NCBI RefSeq assembly: GCF_001423745.1
Contig: NZ_LMPC01000008.1
Span: forward strand, 1-64,000
DNA: 64,000 bases
Reading direction: 5' to 3'
From: Arthrobacter sp. Leaf337
Lineage (GTDB): Bacteria; Actinomycetota; Actinomycetes; Actinomycetales; Micrococcaceae
The notes below the pieces were generated by a model. That model was not told the DNA's origin, did not search any database, and saw only the letters and a program-made list of their open reading frames with translations. How positions within the stretch are numbered: position 1 is the first letter of the stretch; each line of letters opens with the position of its first letter. This document shows, piece after piece, positions 9,295 to 17,312 of the stretch. A program made the position numbers and the translations under genes.

Positions 9295-9896
9295 GACTCG
9301 TAGGAGAGGTTCTCGTAGTCGGTATCGTCCGCCTCGTCCAGGCGGTCGTCCAGTTCCTCGAGCAGCCAGGGGTTCACCCGCGCCAGGATCTTGCGGACTT
9401 CTTCGACGGGGACGGCGTCGTAGAGCACCGGCCTGGCTTCGTCGTAGCGGGTCACCGGCGGCTTGTCCGGCCACTTTTCAGCCAGGGCCTTGACGCGCTC
9501 CGGCAGTGAGTTGTGCGCGTTGTCCGCGATCTTGACCAGCGTGGCGTCGTGATCCTCGGCAATGAACCGGATGCCGGCCTGGTAATCGTCCGGGTTGTCG
9601 TGCAGCCGCTTGGTGACACGCTCGATGATGCCCACCGCGCGCTCGGAGACGCCCATATCCAGCAGTGCCTGCCGGGTGATCGGGGTGTCCTCAGCAATAT
9701 CGTGCAAGTAGCCGGCAATCCGGATGTCGTCGTCGAAATCCGCCAGGGCATCCCCGACGGCGAGGACATGTTCGCGGTACGGCCGCTTGAGCTTGTCCTT
9801 CTGACGGTTGTGCGCCACTTCGGCGAGGACCTTCGCCGTCTCAACAGTGAATCGTGGCTGGGGGACGCTTGCGTCCGTGGTTCCTGTGTCTGGCAT
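9291..9896 (-). CDS. HD domain phosphohydrolase
   Basis: A 201-residue HD-superfamily protein. The metal-binding residues are visible in order: His in REHVLAV, the HD doublet in AGYLHDIAED, and Asp in LVKIADNAHN. The pattern, with HD followed by ED, resembles the hydrolase half of RelA/SpoT and small alarmone hydrolases, but no synthetase or TGS domain is present and (p)ppGpp as substrate is only a suggestion. It lies 17 bp upstream on the same strand from nothing; gluQRS precedes it by position on the minus strand (start 10828, stop 9914), so the two could be one operon with a 17-bp gap. Confidence 0.75.
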   Translation of the reverse strand: MPDTGTTDASVPQPRFTVETAKVLAEVAHNRQKDKLKRPYREHVLAVGDALADFDDDIRIAGYLHDIAEDTPITRQALLDMGVSERAVGIIERVTKRLHDNPDDYQAGIRFIAEDHDATLVKIADNAHNSLPERVKALAEKWPDKPPVTRYDEARPVLYDAVPVEEVRKILARVNPWLLEELDDRLDEADDTDYENLSYES

Positions 9897-9913
9897 GGTT
9901 CCAGCCTACGCGC

Positions 9914-10828
9914 CTAGGCGCCTGTGGCTTTGCCCGTGCCCGTGCCCGGAACACCTGGCCACACCCACGGCTCCCGCGGCAGCGCCGACGGATCAAAGGA
10001 TTGCAGGACCCGCGGCAGCGGTCCCGGCGGGAGCCCGAGCGATTCGAGAAGGATGCCCCGAACCCGGCTGGCGTCCAGTCCGGCGTCGGCCAGGTCGGCC
10101 AGCGTTACGGCTCCGTCGCGCTTGGCCAGCCGGGCGCCGTCGGCATTCACTACCAGCGGTACGTGAGCATATTCCGGAACGGGAATATTCAACAGCGAAG
10201 CCAGGTATGCCTGCCGAGGCGTGGACGGCAGCAGGTCGTCCCCACGGACCACCTGGTCAATACCCTGCGCGGCATCGTCCACCACCACCGCCAGGTTGTA
10301 GGCAGTCACCCCGTCATTGCGGCGGAGCACAAAGTCGTCCACCACGCCCGTGTAGGTTCCGTGCAGCCGGTCCTCCACCGTCCAGTCGGTGACAGCCGAA
10401 CGCAGCCGGATGGCCGCGGGCCGGATGGTCCTTTTGAACTCCCGTTCGGCCGGGTCAAGGTTCCGGCACGTCCCCGGGTAGGCGCCCTGCGGGGCGTGCG
10501 GCGCGGACGGCGCCTCCTGGATTTCACGCCGGGTGCAGAAACATTCATACGTCAGCCCTGCGCCAGCCAGTCCACGGATCGCCTCCGCATACAGCGGCTC
10601 GCGTTCGGTCTGGCGCACGACGCCGCCGTCCCAGGTCACGCCAATGGCCGCCAGATCACGGAGCTGCTCCGCCTCAGCACCCGCTCGGGCACGGTCCAGG
10701 TCCTCCACGCGCATCAGGAACCGCCGGCCGGTGGAGCGGGCAAACAGCCACGCGAGTATCGCCGTCCTGAGGTTTCCAACATGGAGTTCGCCGGAAGGGC
10801 TCGGGGCAAAGCGGCCGGCTGAAGTCAT
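9914..10828 (-). CDS. gluQ: Glutamyl-Q tRNA(Asp) synthetase
   Basis: A 304-residue paralogue of the catalytic core of glutamyl-tRNA synthetase that lacks the anticodon-binding domain. It attaches glutamate to the queuosine base of tRNA(Asp). The HIGH-type motif is in PSPSGELHVGN near residue 10-20, cysteines of the zinc site are in CFCTRREI and GTCRNL, and the KMSKS-type loop is LAKRDG (about residue 235). Length matches the family (about 300 residues against about 480 for GltX). It is divergent from the Lrp gene 369 bp away and may share a transcript with the HD gene downstream. Confidence 0.88.
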   Translation of the reverse strand: MTSAGRFAPSPSGELHVGNLRTAILAWLFARSTGRRFLMRVEDLDRARAGAEAEQLRDLAAIGVTWDGGVVRQTEREPLYAEAIRGLAGAGLTYECFCTRREIQEAPSAPHAPQGAYPGTCRNLDPAEREFKRTIRPAAIRLRSAVTDWTVEDRLHGTYTGVVDDFVLRRNDGVTAYNLAVVVDDAAQGIDQVVRGDDLLPSTPRQAYLASLLNIPVPEYAHVPLVVNADGARLAKRDGAVTLADLADAGLDASRVRGILLESLGLPPGPLPRVLQSFDPSALPREPWVWPGVPGTGTGKATGA

Positions 10829-10896
10829 GCCACCAGCCTAGGCGTTTTGACCATGGAGGTTAGTGGCGCCCCGAACAACACACGTGCAAACAACAC

Positions 10897-10955
10897 AAGA
10901 GCCCCTCAGCTACCGATGACTTCGGGGATCCGACGTCGGGAGCTCAGGGGCTCTT
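10897..10955. terminator. Long imperfect hairpin, probable bidirectional terminator
   Basis: Arms AAGAGCCCCT (10897-10906) and AGGGGCTCTT (10946-10955) pair perfectly, continued inward by AGCT/AGCT and CCGA/TCGG separated by single mismatches, giving 18 pairs around a 19-nt loop. Moderately T-rich sequence follows on both strands. It sits between two divergent genes, where a terminator is not expected, so it implies another transcript in this gap. Confidence 0.6.
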
Positions 10956-10990
10956 GCCGTGTTTGCGGAAAGACGATGCGTGAACAAGTG

Positions 10991-11103
10991 TCAATCAGCG
11001 GCGGCCTCCTTGCGGGAAACCTGTTCCAGGGACCGGGTGGTGTACCGGGGGTCCTGTAGCCTGCGGGATCCGGCGGTAGCCTGCGTCCCTTTGTTGCCAT
11101 CAT
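10991..11103 (-). other. Cryptic small reading frame with a possible -1 slip site
   Basis: The 369-bp gap between gluQ and the Lrp gene holds no ordinary gene. On the minus strand, two tandem ATG codons (11103, 11100) open a frame reading MMATKG. At the next codons the sequence is A AAG GGA, which has the X XXY YYZ form of a -1 slippery heptamer. The -1 frame then reads about 31 codons with protein-like composition (including LQDPRYTTRSLEQVSRKEA) to a TGA at 10991, 36 bp before the hairpin at 10955-10897. That frame has no start codon of its own. It may be a small gene with frameshift, a decayed gene, or a coincidence in a small RNA. TATGAT at 11104-11099 could be a -10 element. Confidence 0.25.
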
Positions 11104-11146
11104 ATCAGCAGAAGACCTACAGTAGGCGCAACGAGCATGCGCTTCA

Positions 11147-11195
11147 CTGATCAGACTGATCAGTCGTCAGCGCGCGACCAGGCAGGAAGTGATCA
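11147..11195 (+). promoter_or_regulatory. Triple TGATCA palindrome, candidate autoregulatory operator
   Basis: CTGATCAG occurs twice, separated by one base (11147-11154, 11156-11163), and TGATCA again at 11190-11195, all within 50 bp upstream of the Lrp/AsnC start. The spacing of the last copy puts it between ribosome site and start codon, where bound regulator would block translation or initiation. Autoregulation by the Lrp protein is inferred. Confidence 0.45.
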
Positions 11196-11197
11196 GA

Positions 11198-11656
11198 TTG
11201 CAGGAACTGGATCCGACGGACCGGCGGATTCTTGCCGCACTGGACGACGACCCCCGCGTGCCCATCATGGTGCTGGCGCAAAAGCTGGGCCTGGCGCGCG
11301 GAACTGTGCAGTCGCGCCTGGAGCGGATGACGGCGTCGGGCGCCCTCCGCCCCAACAGCAGCCGCGTGCTGCCCTCGGCACTGGGCCGCGGCGTGGCCGC
11401 AGCAGTGAGCGCTGAACTGGACCAGAGCCACCTGAACGAAGCCATTGCCGCACTGCGCAAGATCCCCGAAGTCCTGGAATGCCATGCCCCGGCCGGCGAC
11501 ACCGACCTCCTCATTCGCGTTGTGGCCAAGAGCCCGGACGACCTCTACCGCGTGTCCGAGGAGATCCGCCTCTGCCCCGGCATCGTCCGCACATCCACCA
11601 GCATGTTCCTGCGCGAAGTCATCCCGTACCGAACCACCGGACTGCTGGACGCCTGA
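11198..11656 (+). CDS. Lrp/AsnC family transcriptional regulator
   Basis: About 152 residues. The N-terminal winged HTH (LDPTDRRILAALDDDPRVPIMVLAQKLGLARGTVQSRLERM) is followed by the RAM/AsnC ligand-binding domain (ECHAPAGDTDLLIRVVAKS). Such regulators sense amino acids and control amino-acid metabolism genes. I prefer TTG 11198 because GGCAGGAAG lies at proper distance (8 nt); the in-frame GTG 11189 overlaps that site. The target is not evident: neighbours are gluQ (divergent, distant) and an unrelated secreted protein downstream. Confidence 0.85.
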   Translation: MQELDPTDRRILAALDDDPRVPIMVLAQKLGLARGTVQSRLERMTASGALRPNSSRVLPSALGRGVAAAVSAELDQSHLNEAIAALRKIPEVLECHAPAGDTDLLIRVVAKSPDDLYRVSEEIRLCPGIVRTSTSMFLREVIPYRTTGLLDA

Positions 11657-11752
11657 CCCCGCGCTGCGGAGTACCCGCTCTAGGGGACTTCTCCCCATCG
11701 CCGCCTCCAGCACGAGGCATTAGGCTGGCCGTGGACTTCAACAGGGGGAAAT

Positions 11753-13240
11753 GTGGCGGGGAACTTCTACGGTGCGGACGTTGCACAGCTACGTCAGCTC
11801 GCGAAAGACTTGGCGAAAGGTGCCAGCCGGCTGGACCAGCTGGGCCAACAGTTGGGCAGCTCCATCGCCTCCAGCCCGTGGAAGGGCAACGACGGCGACC
11901 GCTTCCGCAGTGATTGGAAGGGAGCGCATACGAAGGCGCTCCGGGAAGCTGCCGCGGGGATCCAGAACGCTTCCAAAGCCCTGCAGCGGAACGCCGACCA
12001 GCAGGAGCATGCCAGCACCGGTTCAGCGGGCGGCGGCAACGGCGGGTCCGGCGGCGGCAACCCGCCGGCGGACCGCGCCGCGCAGGAACTGACGGACAAG
12101 CTCAACGGTATGACGCCGGCGGAACGCCAGGACTACCTGAAAAGCGATGAGTTCAAGCAGTGGGCGCTGGCCAACCCGGACGCCGCAAAGTCCGCCCTGG
12201 ACGCTGCCGCCGACGCGGGACTGATCGAGAAGACTTCGCCGGAATATTCGGCGTTCCTCACCGACTACTGGAACCAGCAGGCCATGCGGGACATGGGAAT
12301 CGATCCCGCTGACTGGGATACGTCCAAGGGCACGGAGTACAACTGGGAGACCATCAAGAAGGTCTACGACTTCTACGGACAGGCCTACCTGTCCAACCCG
12401 GACCTGCAGTGGGCCGGGATGGCCAACATGATCGGCCCGTCGTTCGCCGGCGGATTCAAGGACATGGCCGTGATGCGGGACCTCGCACAGCAGATCGCCG
12501 ACAACCCGGCGTCGGACATTCCGCTGCCGATGCTGGACCAGATCGAACAACTGGCCGGCATGACCGACCAGGAGATCAAGTTCTACGAGACCAGCATGCT
12601 GGACATGAACAAGGAGATCTTCCTGGACCAGGCCCGGCAGCACCAGGCCTACATGGACGGTGGCCTGGACGAGATCAACCGCCTCCGCGACTCCGGTGCG
12701 ATCGACCACCCGACGGCACGCGCCTGGGCCCAGGTCGATTCCGGCGACCCTGCGCAGGTGCAGGCAGGCAACACCACGCTCCTGTACCGGGAGCAGAACG
12801 AAATCATTGCAGACGACTACGACACCATGCGCAGCCACCCGGGCGGGGAGGCCGTGACCTACATGGTGACGCTGGCCGGTGAACCGTCCATCCCCGGTGC
12901 CAGGAGTTACCCCGAAGTGTTCCCGTACAAGTTCAGCGTGGAAAGTCCGGGGCCGGAAAACGTGCCCTTCACCAACTGGGACAACCCCACGCAGTTCCGC
13001 ACGGACTTCACCACCGGCTTCCCCGATGGGAACATCGCCAATGCCGATCAGCGCTGGGAGCTCATCAAGCAGGACACCCTGCCGGCCTACCAAAACCTGC
13101 TGGCCACTGACCCGGCGGGGGCTCGGCAGATCATCGGCTCGGATTTCAACGACCGGGTGGACCAGTACCGTCCCACCAACAATATTCCGGGCATCATGGA
13201 CCGCTTTGTCTCCGGCTTCGACGCCGAGGTGCACCAGTGA
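11753..13240 (+). CDS. WXG100-like large secreted protein, function unknown
   Basis: A 495-residue protein. Residues 1 to about 88 form a WXG100-type helical hairpin with WKG at 43-45 (SSPWKGNDGDRFRSDW), a mark of proteins exported by ESX/type VII systems. A Gly/Ser-rich linker (89-103) leads to a 390-residue acidic, aromatic-rich domain with no motif I recognise; TPAERQDYLKSDEFKQWA and MLDQIEQLAGMTDQE suggest helices. There is no signal peptide. GTG 11753 follows a GGGGG site by 4-5 nt. It overlaps by 4 bp with a lipoprotein gene, indicating a coupled pair, possibly an effector with partner. No ESX secretion apparatus lies in the window. Confidence 0.65.
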   Translation: MAGNFYGADVAQLRQLAKDLAKGASRLDQLGQQLGSSIASSPWKGNDGDRFRSDWKGAHTKALREAAAGIQNASKALQRNADQQEHASTGSAGGGNGGSGGGNPPADRAAQELTDKLNGMTPAERQDYLKSDEFKQWALANPDAAKSALDAAADAGLIEKTSPEYSAFLTDYWNQQAMRDMGIDPADWDTSKGTEYNWETIKKVYDFYGQAYLSNPDLQWAGMANMIGPSFAGGFKDMAVMRDLAQQIADNPASDIPLPMLDQIEQLAGMTDQEIKFYETSMLDMNKEIFLDQARQHQAYMDGGLDEINRLRDSGAIDHPTARAWAQVDSGDPAQVQAGNTTLLYREQNEIIADDYDTMRSHPGGEAVTYMVTLAGEPSIPGARSYPEVFPYKFSVESPGPENVPFTNWDNPTQFRTDFTTGFPDGNIANADQRWELIKQDTLPAYQNLLATDPAGARQIIGSDFNDRVDQYRPTNNIPGIMDRFVSGFDAEVHQ

Positions 13241-13923
13241 TTCCCGCGCTTCCGTCTGTCCGCCCGCGCCTTAGGCGGCAGGCCGCCGTCGTCCGCCGCG
13301 TCCTGCCCGTGTTGGGCCTGGCCGGAAGCCTTGCCCTCACCGGCTGCCAGATCAGCAGCCCCAACGCCACCGAACCGACGTCCGCCGCATCATCTTCTGC
13401 AGGGAGCACCGTGAGCACCTCCGAATTTTCCACCCTCGACGCCGCCGGAGTGGATCAGATCCGCGCCACCAAAACCGCGCGGCTGGACATGAGTTCGGGT
13501 TCGTTGAAAAAGGCTGACGTGCGGGTTACCGAGGACAGCTACGGTCCGGAAATCAACACCCGCGGCTCGGGCAAGATCGCGCTGACGATTGTGGCACCCA
13601 ATGGCGAGATCGCGGGCGAAACGGATCGGATCCGGTTCAACACCACGGACCAGAGCCCCGACTTCAGTGAAGTGACCTACTTCCTCACCGCCGATTCGGC
13701 GGCTGAGTACTTCGGCCTGATCCGCGACGGCGTACAGCGCTACGGAATCGACGGCGGCTCCGCTGAGCGGTGGATTTCCTCGACGGAGAAGGATCCTGAA
13801 GGGAAGAGCGATTTTTCCATCACTCCGGGGACGTCCACCGGGCTGGAGGTCAACTACGACCTCCGGTACGACGGCGCCAAGGACACCCAGGTGATCATCG
13901 TCCACGTCAGCCCGGCAGCCTGA
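13237..13923 (+). CDS. Lipoprotein of unknown function
   Basis: A 228-residue lipoprotein: basic N-terminus, hydrophobic core LPVLGLAGSLA and lipobox LTGC (Cys about residue 33), then a Ser/Thr-rich linker and a globular domain of mainly beta character (KADVRVTEDSYGPEINTRGSGKIALTI is typical). Its start overlaps the stop of the WXG-like gene by 4 bp (GTGA), so translation is coupled. As an outside-facing anchored partner it might be an immunity or accessory factor for the WXG protein; that is inference only. Confidence 0.65.
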   Translation: MIPALPSVRPRLRRQAAVVRRVLPVLGLAGSLALTGCQISSPNATEPTSAASSSAGSTVSTSEFSTLDAAGVDQIRATKTARLDMSSGSLKKADVRVTEDSYGPEINTRGSGKIALTIVAPNGEIAGETDRIRFNTTDQSPDFSEVTYFLTADSAAEYFGLIRDGVQRYGIDGGSAERWISSTEKDPEGKSDFSITPGTSTGLEVNYDLRYDGAKDTQVIIVHVSPAA

Positions 13924-13957
13924 CTGGCCGGCTGCCGCTAAACGGGCAGGACCCCGC

Positions 13958-14413
13958 CTAAACCGGCGGACCGGCGTTGGACTTCAGGTTCTTCATCACC
14001 AGGGTTGATGTGAGTCGTTCGACGCCGGGCAGCGACGTGAGCTCGGAGTCGTAGAAGCGCTGGTAGGCGGGCAGGTCCTCGGCGATGACCTTCAGGAGGT
14101 AGTCCGGCGAGCCGAACAGCCGCTGCGCCTCCACGATGTTGGGATTGTCCGCCACGCGGTTCTCGAAGATCTCCATGGTGGGCCGGTCCACCTGCCGCAG
14201 CGTCACAAAAACGATGGCCTCGAACCCGAGTCCGACGGCGGCAGGGTCGATGTCCGCGCGGTAGCCGCGGATCACCCCTGATGACTCCAGGTCCCGCAGC
14301 CGCCGGTGGCACGGCGCGACCGTCAATCCCACCTTTGCCGCAAGGGCGGTGGCAGTCATCCGGCCATCCGTTTTCAGGTGGCGCAAGATATTTCTGTCAA
14401 TGTGGTCAATCAC
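13958..14413 (-). CDS. Lrp/AsnC family regulator (probable regulator of the LysE gene)
   Basis: A 151-residue regulator: winged HTH at residues 1-50 (HIDRNILRHLKTDGRMTATALAAKVGLTVAPCHRRLRDLE), then an AsnC/RAM domain with the GSPDYLLKVIAEDL turn. It is divergent, with a 105-bp gap, from a LysE/RhtB exporter. This arrangement is typical of an Lrp-type activator that senses an amino acid and switches on its exporter. The ligand is not known. Confidence 0.88.
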   Translation of the reverse strand: MIDHIDRNILRHLKTDGRMTATALAAKVGLTVAPCHRRLRDLESSGVIRGYRADIDPAAVGLGFEAIVFVTLRQVDRPTMEIFENRVADNPNIVEAQRLFGSPDYLLKVIAEDLPAYQRFYDSELTSLPGVERLTSTLVMKNLKSNAGPPV

Positions 14414-14518
14414 GCAATTATCTTACCCACCAGCGGCATTTCCTGAGTAAATCAGGGAACACTTGTTGCGGCTTTTTGCCTAGAGTTTCTCCTATCAGCA
14501 CACCGTAGGAGGCCGCCC

Positions 14519-15184
14519 GTGAATTCCCAGTTATTCCTCGCTTTCCTGGTGGTTGCCGGCGCCCTGGCCTGCACCCCCGGAGTGGACTGGGCCTACTCCA
14601 TTGCGGCGGGCCTGAAACAGCGCAGTTTTGTCCCCGCCGTGGCCGGACTGTGCAGCGGCTACGTCCTGCACACGGTGCTCATGGTGGCGGGGCTTGCCGC
14701 CTTGCTGGCCGGTGCGCCCGGCGTCCTTGGCTGGCTGACCGTGGCAGGGGCGGCCTACCTGCTGTGGCTGGGCTTCGGCACCATCCGGTCGTGGCGCGGC
14801 GCCAGTTTCGGCCCCGGAGCGGCCGCCGTGGGCGACTCCAAACAAACGGAATCCAACCAGTTCCGCACCTTCCTGCAGGGCGTCGGCACCAGCGGGATCA
14901 ACCCCAAGGGGCTGCTGTTCTTCGTGGCGCTGGTTCCCCAGTTTGTCAGCCCGGAAGCGTCTTTGCCGGTACCGGTGCAGTCCGGGCTGCTGGGCCTGAC
15001 CTTCGTCCTGCTGGCCGGTGTGGTGTACACGTGTGTTGCCCTGCTCTCCAGGAAGCTGCTGCACTCACGGCCCGGGGCTGCCCGGCGGGTGACCCTTGCC
15101 AGCGGGATCATCATGGTGGCGCTGGGCACCGTGCTGCTGTCCGAGCAGCTCATTCCGGTGGTGGCCGGGATCGCCTGGCAGTAG
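14519..15184 (+). CDS. LysE/RhtB family amino-acid exporter
   Basis: A 221-residue membrane protein with about six helices. The N-terminus reads LFLAFLVVAGALACTPGVDWAY, matching the LysE/RhtB signature (TPGP-like), and GISPKG-type motif appears as SGINPKGLLFFVALVPQF. It should export an amino acid or homoserine-like metabolite out of the cytoplasm. Start GTG 14519 has AGGAGG 5-6 nt upstream. The divergent Lrp gene is the probable regulator; the gap between them (14414-14518) is AT-richer than surroundings and should hold both promoters. Confidence 0.87.
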   Translation: MNSQLFLAFLVVAGALACTPGVDWAYSIAAGLKQRSFVPAVAGLCSGYVLHTVLMVAGLAALLAGAPGVLGWLTVAGAAYLLWLGFGTIRSWRGASFGPGAAAVGDSKQTESNQFRTFLQGVGTSGINPKGLLFFVALVPQFVSPEASLPVPVQSGLLGLTFVLLAGVVYTCVALLSRKLLHSRPGAARRVTLASGIIMVALGTVLLSEQLIPVVAGIAWQ

Positions 15185-15205
15185 CAATAGCACCGGCCGG
15201 CGCCC

Positions 15206-15565
15206 TCAGACCTTGCGTTCCATGAACCACTCGGTGAAGGCGGAAGCGCGTCCGTCCGGGCCGAGCCGGACCACCCACAGGTTCTCGTAGCTGGGACGGT
15301 CACCCAGGTAGTTTGTGCGGCCTTGAACGAAATGCAGGTCACCGTCCGAGCCGAGCGGCGACCATTCGAAGGTCCACTCCTCCGGCTCGTCAGCCTCGGT
15401 CAGCCAGTGTTCCACGATCTGTTCATGCCCGCGCCACGCGTTCGGATCGTAGGGCCGGGTGGCGTAGACGGCGTCCTCGGTGAAGAGGGCGCGGATATCG
15501 TCCGGCTTGTTGGTGGTCCACGCCGTGATGTACTTTTCCATCCACTGCCTGATTGCATCGCTCAT
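15206..15565 (-). CDS. SnoaL-like/NTF2-fold protein
   Basis: A 119-residue NTF2-fold domain: amphipathic helix MSDAIRQWMEKYITAWTTN, then LFTEDAVYATRPYDPNAWRG and beta strands ending in WFMERKV. Proteins of this fold are small enzymes or ligand-binding proteins and the family name gives no specific reaction. I chose the internal ATG (15565) over an upstream one because the extra residues do not belong to the fold; the ribosome site is weak in both cases. It lies convergent to the LysE gene. Confidence 0.7.
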   Translation of the reverse strand: MSDAIRQWMEKYITAWTTNKPDDIRALFTEDAVYATRPYDPNAWRGHEQIVEHWLTEADEPEEWTFEWSPLGSDGDLHFVQGRTNYLGDRPSYENLWVVRLGPDGRASAFTEWFMERKV

Positions 15566-15641
15566 TGGTCCGTTGTACCGCGGCCTGCCATTGCCCACAA
15601 GGGCCTCCGGCGCCGGGCCTGCCGGACCCGGACGAGGAGCT

Positions 15642-16607
15642 CTATTCCCGGTCCAACTGCTTCCATTCCTGTTCCCAGAGCCTGCGCTCCTCGACGTCCT
15701 TGCGGATGACTTCGAAGGTCTCGAGTTCGGCCGGCCGGCCCCGCAGCCAGTCCCGCGGATTGAGTGACTTGCGGCCGTTGTCCAGCAGCAGGAGGGCGCG
15801 GTCGGTCATGGCGTCGTTCCGCAGCGCCAGATGGGTCTTGCGGCGCCGCAGGACTTCCTTGAGGGCCGCCTGGGCAGCGGCGCTGGCCCCAAGCCGCCGG
15901 AGTGAACGGGCGCGCACCAGGAGCAGCGCGGCAGAGAGGTCATCGGAGTTGAGGAGCCCTTCCGTCCACACCGCCACCTCCTTGTCGCGTCCCAGCGCAT
16001 GGGCCAGCGAGCAGCGCGCCAGGGCCGCAGGCAGCGACGGCGGAAGCGACGCCACGGTTTGCAGCGCCGTCTCAAGGTGGCCCGTTTCCCGAAGCGAGTG
16101 CGACAGCGCCAGGAACACGGCCTCTTCACTGAAGAGCACCGGAACCTCGATGCGTTCGGCGACTTCAACCCGGGTGACCACGCGGGTCAGGTAGCCCGAC
16201 GCGAACTGGTTGGCGTCGTCGTCGTTCCTGGTAGTGAGGCCCCGCTGCAGGAGCTCGGAGGCGCGCAGGTAGCCGCCCTGTTTGTAGGCGAGGAGCCCGG
16301 CCATGACGTAGCAAAGCCCGGCCCAGCCGGGATAGGCCCGGCCGGCGGTGATCAGCCGGTTGGGATCGGCGTTGTGGAAGACCGCCTCGTATACGGTCTT
16401 GGCGGCCTTCCCGGGGAGCCGCTTCATGCGGGGGACGGGGCCATCCACGCTGAGCAGCGCAGCGTTGCGGCCGCCCAGGGCGCTGTGCAGGATCCCGCCC
16501 ACCCCGTCTGCGATGTCACGCACCGGCGTGCGGACCAGCGCGTCGCCGAACGGGGTGAGGTCGCGCTGGTCGCGATAGATCGGTCCTGAGGTCTGTCCGG
16601 CGCTCAT
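15642..16607 (-). CDS. Hypothetical helical (TPR-like) protein
   Basis: A 321-residue protein composed almost wholly of Ala/Leu-rich helix pairs (for example GWAGLCYVMAGLLAYKQGGYLRASELLQRGL and AALLLVRARSLRRLGASAAAQAALKEVL), with the spacing of tetratricopeptide-like repeats from about residue 90 to 280. No signal peptide or catalytic motif. TPR-like folds usually serve protein contacts. It lies 76 bp upstream of the SnoaL-like gene on the same strand; no partner is evident. Confidence 0.65.
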   Translation of the reverse strand: MSAGQTSGPIYRDQRDLTPFGDALVRTPVRDIADGVGGILHSALGGRNAALLSVDGPVPRMKRLPGKAAKTVYEAVFHNADPNRLITAGRAYPGWAGLCYVMAGLLAYKQGGYLRASELLQRGLTTRNDDDANQFASGYLTRVVTRVEVAERIEVPVLFSEEAVFLALSHSLRETGHLETALQTVASLPPSLPAALARCSLAHALGRDKEVAVWTEGLLNSDDLSAALLLVRARSLRRLGASAAAQAALKEVLRRRKTHLALRNDAMTDRALLLLDNGRKSLNPRDWLRGRPAELETFEVIRKDVEERRLWEQEWKQLDRE

Positions 16608-16660
16608 TCTTCCATGCTAGTGGTGCACGCTTGGCGGCTGCTGGGAGGGCCTCCCCACAG

Positions 16661-17161
16661 CTAGCTGGCTGCGGCCACCCAGACACCGATCACCCAGGTG
16701 CTCGCGGCCAAGCAGGCCAGGCCGAACTCCACCAGCATGCCCAGACCGGTAGCTTTCAGGGCGGCCCAGCTGGTTGTCATGGCGGTGCGGAAATCGCGGG
16801 TGCGGTGGGATTCGCTGAGCAGCAAACCGGCGGCGAACCCTACAAAGAGGCCCACTACCGGGATGAGGAACATGCCCACCACCCCAAAGACGAGACCCGC
16901 CACCACGCTGCGGCTGGGGATGCGGTGTTCCCTGAGTTTGCGTCCCGTCAGCACGGCGCTGGCCGCCATTCCCGCCAGCACGAACACCAGTCCGATTCCG
17001 AAAACCACCCAGCCGGCCGTTCCGGCGCCTCCCCAGATGGCCCAGGCCAGCAGGCTCAGTCCGATGAGGATGCTGCCCGGCAGCACGGGGATAACGGTGC
17101 CGGCCACACCCACCACGATGGCAAGGCCGCAGAGGACAGTCACAAGGATCTCGGGGTTCAT
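16661..17161 (-). CDS. DUF456 membrane protein
   Basis: A 166-residue protein with about four hydrophobic segments separated by glycine-rich turns. VVGVAGTVIPVLPGSILIG and VFGVVGMFLIPVVGLFVGFAAGLLLSE match the DUF456 family pattern. Location is the cytoplasmic membrane; the function of the family is unknown. It starts at an ATG and is followed by the TPR-like gene after 53 bp on the same strand, perhaps in one transcript. Confidence 0.82.
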   Translation of the reverse strand: MNPEILVTVLCGLAIVVGVAGTVIPVLPGSILIGLSLLAWAIWGGAGTAGWVVFGIGLVFVLAGMAASAVLTGRKLREHRIPSRSVVAGLVFGVVGMFLIPVVGLFVGFAAGLLLSESHRTRDFRTAMTTSWAALKATGLGMLVEFGLACLAASTWVIGVWVAAAS

Positions 17162-17248
17162 GCCCCAAGTCTAGGGTTGCCCGGCGAGGGTTCCCGGCAT
17201 GGGTTGCCTCCGGGGGCTGCCCGGGCTAAGCGCTTTCACATACGACGA

Positions 17249-17285
17249 CGACGGCGCCTCCCCAGCACGGGAGGCACCGCCGTCG
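17249..17285 (-). terminator. Hairpin downstream of malic enzyme gene
   Basis: GGCGCCTCCC (17253-17262) pairs with GGGAGGCACC (17269-17278) apart from one mismatch, extended by CGACG/CGTCG outside. It lies 28 bp beyond the malic enzyme stop on the minus strand. No T-tract follows, so it is a terminator-like structure rather than a textbook one. Confidence 0.5.
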
Positions 17286-17312
17286 AACTTCCTGGCGGAG
17301 AGTGCTCCGCGG

